This document shows positions 7,903 to 11,284 of a stretch of DNA of 11,284 nt, one piece after another (within the stretch, counting starts at the first letter, position 1; every line of letters starts with the position of its first letter). The stretch spans positions 1 through 11,284 of the forward strand of contig JAEZLU010000171.1 in the NCBI GenBank assembly GCA_023415075.1, in the 5' to 3' direction. The notes below the pieces were generated by a model. It saw nothing but the letters and a program-made list of their open reading frames with translations, had not been told where the DNA came from and did no database searches. Both the position numbers and the translations under genes were made by a program. This DNA comes from Bacillota bacterium (GTDB lineage Bacteria; Bacillota; Negativicutes; Sporomusales; UBA7701).

Positions 7903-8563
7903 TGGCGGTTCCCCCTTTGCCGTGTACGATGAAGTCGACCAGTACCCCGGGAACCATGATTTCGTCCGGGTCGATCGCCCCCACCTCGACGATCTCTTCG
8001 GCCTCGGCGATGACGACGTCGGCGGCCAGGGCCATGATCGGGTTGAAGTTGCGGGCGCTGCGCCGCAGCACGAGGTTGCCGGCCTTATCGGCCCTGGCGG
8101 CTTTCAGCAGGGCGACGTCGGCCCGGAGCGGCAGCTCCAGCAGAAATTGCCGGCCGCCGACCGTCAGCACCTCCTTGCCTTCGGCCACCACCGTGCCCAC
8201 GCCGGTCGGCGTGAGTATTCCGCCCAGACCGGCGCCGCCGGCGCGGATCTGCTCGGCCAGCGTGCCCTGGGGCGTCAGGACGACGTCCAGTTCGCCGGCC
8301 ATCATCTGGCGGCCGGTCTCGGGATTGGTGCCGATATGGGAGACAATGGCCTTCTTCAGCTGGCGGCCGACGACGAATTTGCCGACGCCGATCTCCGGCG
8401 TCGCCGTGTCGTTGCAGATGAGGGTCAGGTCCTTGACCTTCCTTTCCACCAGGCCGTCGATGACGGTGGCCGGCGTGCCCACGCCCAGGAAGCCGCCCAC
8501 CATGATGGTGGCTCCGTCCTTGACGGCCGTCAGCGCCTCCTTAAGTTCGCATACCTTGCTCAA
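7895..8563 (-). CDS. atoD: 3-oxoacid/acetoacetate CoA-transferase, alpha subunit
   Basis: The alpha subunit binds CoA and pairs with AtoA to form the active transferase. Of its 222 residues, GGFLGVGTP at 23-31 is the family's GGFG..G.P signature near the N-terminus. Segments such as LICNDTATPEIGVGKFV and ELDVVLTPQGTLAEQIRAGGAG follow the alpha-subunit pattern. The start codon is TTG (8561-8563), chosen because AGGAGG (8572-8577) lies exactly 8 nt upstream; the ATG closer to that site is out of frame and meets a stop after three codons. It is the first gene after the sigma-54 promoter, with a predicted leader of about 37 nt, and overlaps atoA by 8 bp. Confidence 0.95.
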   Translation of the reverse strand: MSKVCELKEALTAVKDGATIMVGGFLGVGTPATVIDGLVERKVKDLTLICNDTATPEIGVGKFVVGRQLKKAIVSHIGTNPETGRQMMAGELDVVLTPQGTLAEQIRAGGAGLGGILTPTGVGTVVAEGKEVLTVGGRQFLLELPLRADVALLKAARADKAGNLVLRRSARNFNPIMALAADVVIAEAEEIVEVGAIDPDEIMVPGVLVDFIVHGKGGTANG

Positions 8564-8571
8564 TTGCGCAT

Positions 8572-8577
8572 CCTCCT
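8572..8577 (-). promoter_or_regulatory. atoD: Ribosome binding site fixing the atoD TTG start
   Basis: AGGAGG on the minus strand, within AAAAGGAGG, is 8 nt from the TTG at 8561-8563. It decides for this non-ATG start, as no ATG in the atoD frame lies nearby. Confidence 0.85.
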
Positions 8578-8610
8578 TTTCCGGGAATTTTACTTTCCGG
8601 TGTCATAAAA

Positions 8611-8627
8611 CGCAAAAACCGTGCCAA
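8611..8627 (-). promoter_or_regulatory. Sigma-54 (-24/-12) promoter of atoDAEB
   Basis: The minus strand reads TTGGCACGGTTTTTGCG. This matches the sigma-54 consensus TTGGCACGnnnnTTGCW at all fixed positions except the last, with the required 10 bp between the -24 GG (8624-8625) and the -12 GC (8612-8613). Predicted start of transcription is near 8600, about 37 nt before atoD. A sigma-54 activator (atoC) lies immediately upstream. Confidence 0.93.
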
Positions 8628-8646
8628 AAAATTTTTTCTGGCACGG
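8614..8646 (-). terminator. Terminator-like hairpin overlapping the sigma-54 promoter
   Basis: On the minus strand, CCGTGCCA (8646-8639) pairs with TGGCACGG (8626-8619). The AT-rich loop GAAAAAATTTTT can partly pair with itself and lengthen the stem. TTTTT follows at 8618-8614. This is a plausible intrinsic terminator for the atoSC transcript. Its 3' arm is the -24 element and its T-tract is the spacer into the -12 element. It could also be only a dyad acting as a DNA site. Confidence 0.6.
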
Positions 8647-8710
8647 TGGTCTGTTTATGGGCTCCGGCAGCCCCTTATTTGGTTATCGACGACAACTTTC
8701 TAGAAAAACT

Positions 8711-8750
8711 GCCTAAACTTTGCGCGGCGGCCGCCTAAACTTTGCGCAGC
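8711..8750 (-). promoter_or_regulatory. Tandem 18-bp direct repeats, probable AtoC upstream activator site
   Basis: GCCTAAACTTTGCGC occurs exactly at 8711-8725 and 8733-8747. Including the next three bases, 17 of 18 positions match. The repeats are 22 bp apart, close to two helical turns, so both face the same side of the DNA. Their centres lie about 119 and 141 bp upstream of the predicted atoD start, a typical position for NtrC-type activators. They lie just after the atoC stop codon. Confidence 0.75.
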
Positions 8751-8751
8751 A

Positions 8752-10134
8752 TCATTCCTCGCCCTCGGCCGCCAGGTTGTACTCCTCGATCTTATACTGG
8801 AGGGCCCGCCGGCTCATGTCGAGGTCGCGGGCCGTCTTCATCCGGTTGCCCTTGTTGCGGCGCAGCCCCTCGCGGATCATCGCGCATTCGGTATTCTTGA
8901 CGATGTCCCGCAGGCTCTTGCCCTGCCAGGACGACGTCCCCGGCCCGTGGCCGCGGTCGCCCGCCGGCGCCAGCTGGGGCGGCAGGTCCTCGGGGAAGAT
9001 CATCCGGCCGGTGCTCATTATCACCGCCCGCTCGACGACGTTCGAAAGCTCGCGAATATTGCCCGGCCAGCGGTAGCCCTCCAGCAGGGCCAGGGCCTCG
9101 GGGTCGAAGTCGTCAAGTTCCCGCCCGGCCTCCTGGGCGAACTTCTGCAGGAACAGGCGGGCCAGGAGCGGGATATCTTCCCGCCGCTCGCGGAGCGGCG
9201 GCATCTCCACCGTCACCACCGCCAGCCGGTAGTAGAGGTCCTCGCGGAACTCGCCTCTGGCCACCAGCTCCGGCAGCGAGCGGTTGGTGGCGGCGATCAC
9301 TCGCATATCGGTCTTGATGGTCTGGCTGCCGCCCACCCGCTCGAACTCCCGCTCCTGTAGCACCCGGAGGAGCTTCACCTGGACGGACATCGGCATCTCG
9401 CCGATCTCGTCGAGCAGCAGCGTCCCCTTGTCGGCCAGCTCGAAGCGGCCGATCCGCCGGGCGGCGGCGCTCGTGAAGGCCCCCTTCTCGTGGCCGAACA
9501 GCTCGCTCTCCAGCAGCGTTTCTGGCAGGGCGCTGCAGTTGACCTTGATGAGCGGGCCGTTGGCCCGTGGGCTGTTATAATGGATGGTGTTGACCATCAG
9601 CTCCTTGCCGGTGCCGCTCTCGCCGGTAATGAGCACAGTGGCCTGGGTGGGCGCCACCTTGACGACCGTGTCGTAGACCCGCCGCATCCGCGGCGATGCC
9701 GTCAAAACCCGGCTCAGGCTGTAGTGGGCCGACAGCTCCTGGCGCAGCAGCTTGGCCTCGAAGGCCAGCCGGCGGTTTTCCACCGCCCGCCGCAGCAGTA
9801 TCTTCACCTCGTCGATGTTGAAAGGCTTGATGATATAGTCGTAAGCGCCGGCCTTCATCGCCTCGACCGCCTTGTCGACGGTGGCGAAGGCCGTCATCAG
9901 GATGACCGCCATGGCCGACTGCTCCTGGCGGAGGATGCGGAAAGCGGTCATACCGTCCATCTTCGGCATGCGGATATCCATCAGGACGACGTCGGGCTGC
10001 TCGCGACGACCGATTTCCAGGGCCTGTTCGCCGTTGTCGGCTGTCAGCACCTCGTAGCCTTCGCTCCGCAGCACCAGCCCGAGCATGGCCCGGACGCTCT
10101 CCTCGTCGTCAACAACCAGTATCTTCGCCGTCAT
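8752..10134 (-). CDS. atoC: Sigma-54-dependent response regulator, NtrC family
   Basis: A cytoplasmic transcription activator of 460 residues. The receiver domain (about 1-120) has Asp9/Asp10, phospho-acceptor Asp53, Thr81 and Lys103. The AAA+ domain (about 140-370) has Walker A GESGTGKE (171-178), Walker B LLLDEIG with Asp242-Glu243, and ERVGG. The sigma-54 contact loop reads GAFTSA (218-223) in place of the usual GAFTGA. The C-terminal Fis-type helix-turn-helix (about 416-453) ends in the classic ARDLDMSRRALQYKI pattern. Phosphorylation by AtoS should drive oligomerisation and ATP-dependent opening of the atoD promoter. ATG at 10132-10134 lies 26 bp inside the atoS end, with AGGGGG about 9 nt upstream, so the pair is probably translationally coupled. 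Assignment as AtoC rests on location beside atoDAEB; by sequence it is a general NtrC-family regulator. Confidence 0.93.
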   Translation of the reverse strand: MTAKILVVDDEESVRAMLGLVLRSEGYEVLTADNGEQALEIGRREQPDVVLMDIRMPKMDGMTAFRILRQEQSAMAVILMTAFATVDKAVEAMKAGAYDYIIKPFNIDEVKILLRRAVENRRLAFEAKLLRQELSAHYSLSRVLTASPRMRRVYDTVVKVAPTQATVLITGESGTGKELMVNTIHYNSPRANGPLIKVNCSALPETLLESELFGHEKGAFTSAAARRIGRFELADKGTLLLDEIGEMPMSVQVKLLRVLQEREFERVGGSQTIKTDMRVIAATNRSLPELVARGEFREDLYYRLAVVTVEMPPLRERREDIPLLARLFLQKFAQEAGRELDDFDPEALALLEGYRWPGNIRELSNVVERAVIMSTGRMIFPEDLPPQLAPAGDRGHGPGTSSWQGKSLRDIVKNTECAMIREGLRRNKGNRMKTARDLDMSRRALQYKIEEYNLAAEGEE

Positions 10135-11284
10135 TTACCAATTCCCCCTGTTTAAAGACCCGCGGGATGACCACCCTGACGATGGCCCCGCCGTCCGGGT
10201 TGTCCTCGATCTCGATGCGGCCGCCGCGGGCGGCGATAATCCGCTGGGCGACCGCCAGCCCCAGGCCGGTGCCGGTCTGCTTGGTGGTGAAGAAGGGGTC
10301 GAACACCTTGTCACGGATAGCGGCCGGGAACCCCGGGCCGCTGTCGGCGAAAGCCACCTCGACCTCGTCGCTGGCCGCGAGGTAGCGGGCGCTTACCCTG
10401 ATCATCCCCTCGTGGTCCATCGCCTGCAGCGAATTTATCAGCAGGTTGAGGAAGACCTGCTTGAACTGCTCGTCGTCGATCGTCACCGGCGGCAGCTCGT
10501 CCTCGATGCGGATGTCGAAGATTATCCCGTGGCTCTTGGCCTGACTCTGCAGGAGGATGAGCGTGTCCTGGAGCACCCTGGCCAGGTCGGTCGGCACCGC
10601 CCTCTCCTGGCAGGGCCGGGCGAAATACAGCAACGTCTCGATTATCCGGTTCATGCGGTCGGCTTCCCGCATCAGCATAGGCAGGTAGAGGGCCCGTTCC
10701 TCGTCACTGCCGGCGCTCTGGAAATACTGCAGGAAGCCCTTGATGCTCGTGAGCGGGTTGCGGATCTCGTGGGCCACGCCGGCCATCAGCTCGCCAAGGG
10801 TCGCCAGCCGGTCGGCCCGGCTGACCTGCTCCTCCAGCCGCTTGCGCTCGGTCAGGTCCTCGAAGACGACGACCGCCCCGAGGATGTTGCCGTTTATATC
10901 GCGGAGCATCGACGTCGACACGCTGATCCACAGCTTGCCGTGCCTTATCGGGTACTCGAGCTTGCTGCCGAGGTACGGCTCGCCAGTGCGGAGGGTTTCC
11001 AGCAGTCGGCTGTTAAAGTCGGCGTCCTGGGCGAACAGGTCGGCGTAATAGCGGCCGATGACCTCCTGGGCGGTGAAGCCTGTCAGCTTCTCGGCCGCCC
11101 GGTTGAAGGCGGTTATCCGGCCGGTGGTGTCGACGGCAATAATGCCGTCGGCCATGCTCTCCATGATATTCTCGCTGAGCGTGCGGGCATCGCCGAGGGC
11201 GGCCGCCAGCTCGTTGATCTTGGCCGCCACCTCGCCCATCTCGCCGGTCACGCCGGTGATCGGCTGGCGGAGGTTGAAGCGGAG
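10109..11284 (-). CDS. atoS: PAS-domain sensor histidine kinase (5' end outside window)
   Basis: The frame stays open to the window edge (11284), giving 391 visible residues; the GTG at 11249-11251 is internal, not a proven start. The first residues (LRQPITGVTGEMGEVAAKINEL) look like the end of a HAMP linker, so membrane and sensing segments probably lie outside. A PAS domain follows (about 11190-10860), then a HisKA dimerisation helix with the H-box VAHEIRNP; the phospho-accepting His is encoded at 10769-10771. The ATPase domain has the N-box LLINSLQAM, G1 DSGPGF, F-box FDPFFTTK and G2 GTGLGLA, all intact. It should autophosphorylate and pass phosphate to AtoC Asp53. The signal is inferred from context to be acetoacetate or another short-chain acid. 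Confidence 0.9.
   Translation of the reverse strand, partial: LRFNLRQPITGVTGEMGEVAAKINELAAALGDARTLSENIMESMADGIIAVDTTGRITAFNRAAEKLTGFTAQEVIGRYYADLFAQDADFNSRLLETLRTGEPYLGSKLEYPIRHGKLWISVSTSMLRDINGNILGAVVVFEDLTERKRLEEQVSRADRLATLGELMAGVAHEIRNPLTSIKGFLQYFQSAGSDEERALYLPMLMREADRMNRIIETLLYFARPCQERAVPTDLARVLQDTLILLQSQAKSHGIIFDIRIEDELPPVTIDDEQFKQVFLNLLINSLQAMDHEGMIRVSARYLAASDEVEVAFADSGPGFPAAIRDKVFDPFFTTKQTGTGLGLAVAQRIIAARGGRIEIEDNPDGGAIVRVVIPRVFKQGELVNDGEDTGC

Noticed and set aside
8639..8655. A second, divergent sigma-54 promoter on the plus strand (CTGGCACGG)
   Set aside because: The mirror arm supplies a -24-like TGGCACGG, but there is no GC at the -12 position (it reads TG) and no gene lies downstream on that strand.
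7802..8738. Plus-strand open frames of about 270 codons opposite atoD and the control region
   Set aside because: Antisense to atoD and running across the sigma-54 promoter; compositionally biased, no motif.
11249..11251. GTG as the true start of atoS
   Set aside because: The frame is open beyond it to the window edge and the upstream residues continue a HAMP-like linker, so the gene is cut by the window.

Overview
The window is GC-rich (by eye about 60% or more) and densely coded. It contains a central-metabolism gene, pyruvate:ferredoxin oxidoreductase, and a complete short-chain fatty acid/acetoacetate (ato) locus with its own two-component system and sigma-54 control. Single-chain nifJ-type PFOR, strong AGGAGG-type ribosome sites, T-tailed hairpin terminators and a small RRM protein suggest an anaerobic, fermentative Firmicute. 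A high-GC member of the Negativicutes (Sporomusaceae-like) is my best guess, but the sequence alone does not prove it.

Left part, plus strand: the 3' end of a class I SAM methyltransferase (1-231); a small RRM RNA-binding protein (350-598) with a clear terminator (613-638); a roughly 310-bp AT-richer regulatory stretch with a possible -10 box and two perfect dyads; then the 1180-residue PFOR gene nifJ (950-4492), closed by a strong hairpin terminator (4506-4540).

Right part, minus strand, in transcription order: atoS (sensor kinase, 5' end outside the window), atoC (sigma-54 activator, overlapping atoS by 26 bp), a 188-bp control region, then atoD and atoA (the two CoA-transferase subunits, overlapping by 8 bp), atoE (short-chain fatty acid permease) and the thiolase atoB, which ends convergently with nifJ. 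This is the atoSCDAEB order known from Escherichia coli.

Likely physiology: AtoE imports a short-chain acid such as acetoacetate or butyrate, AtoDA activates it with CoA taken from an acyl-CoA, and AtoB cleaves acetoacetyl-CoA to two acetyl-CoA (or runs in reverse). This meets PFOR at acetyl-CoA. AtoS/AtoC would sense the substrate and switch on atoDAEB through sigma-54.

The most interesting non-coding element is the atoC-atoD gap. It holds a near-perfect -24/-12 promoter, two copies of an 18-bp repeat exactly 22 bp apart placed as an activator site, and a terminator-like hairpin whose 3' arm and T-tract are physically the same bases as the -24 element and spacer of the promoter. I see no sign of a wholly new system, mobile element, CRISPR array or RNA gene.
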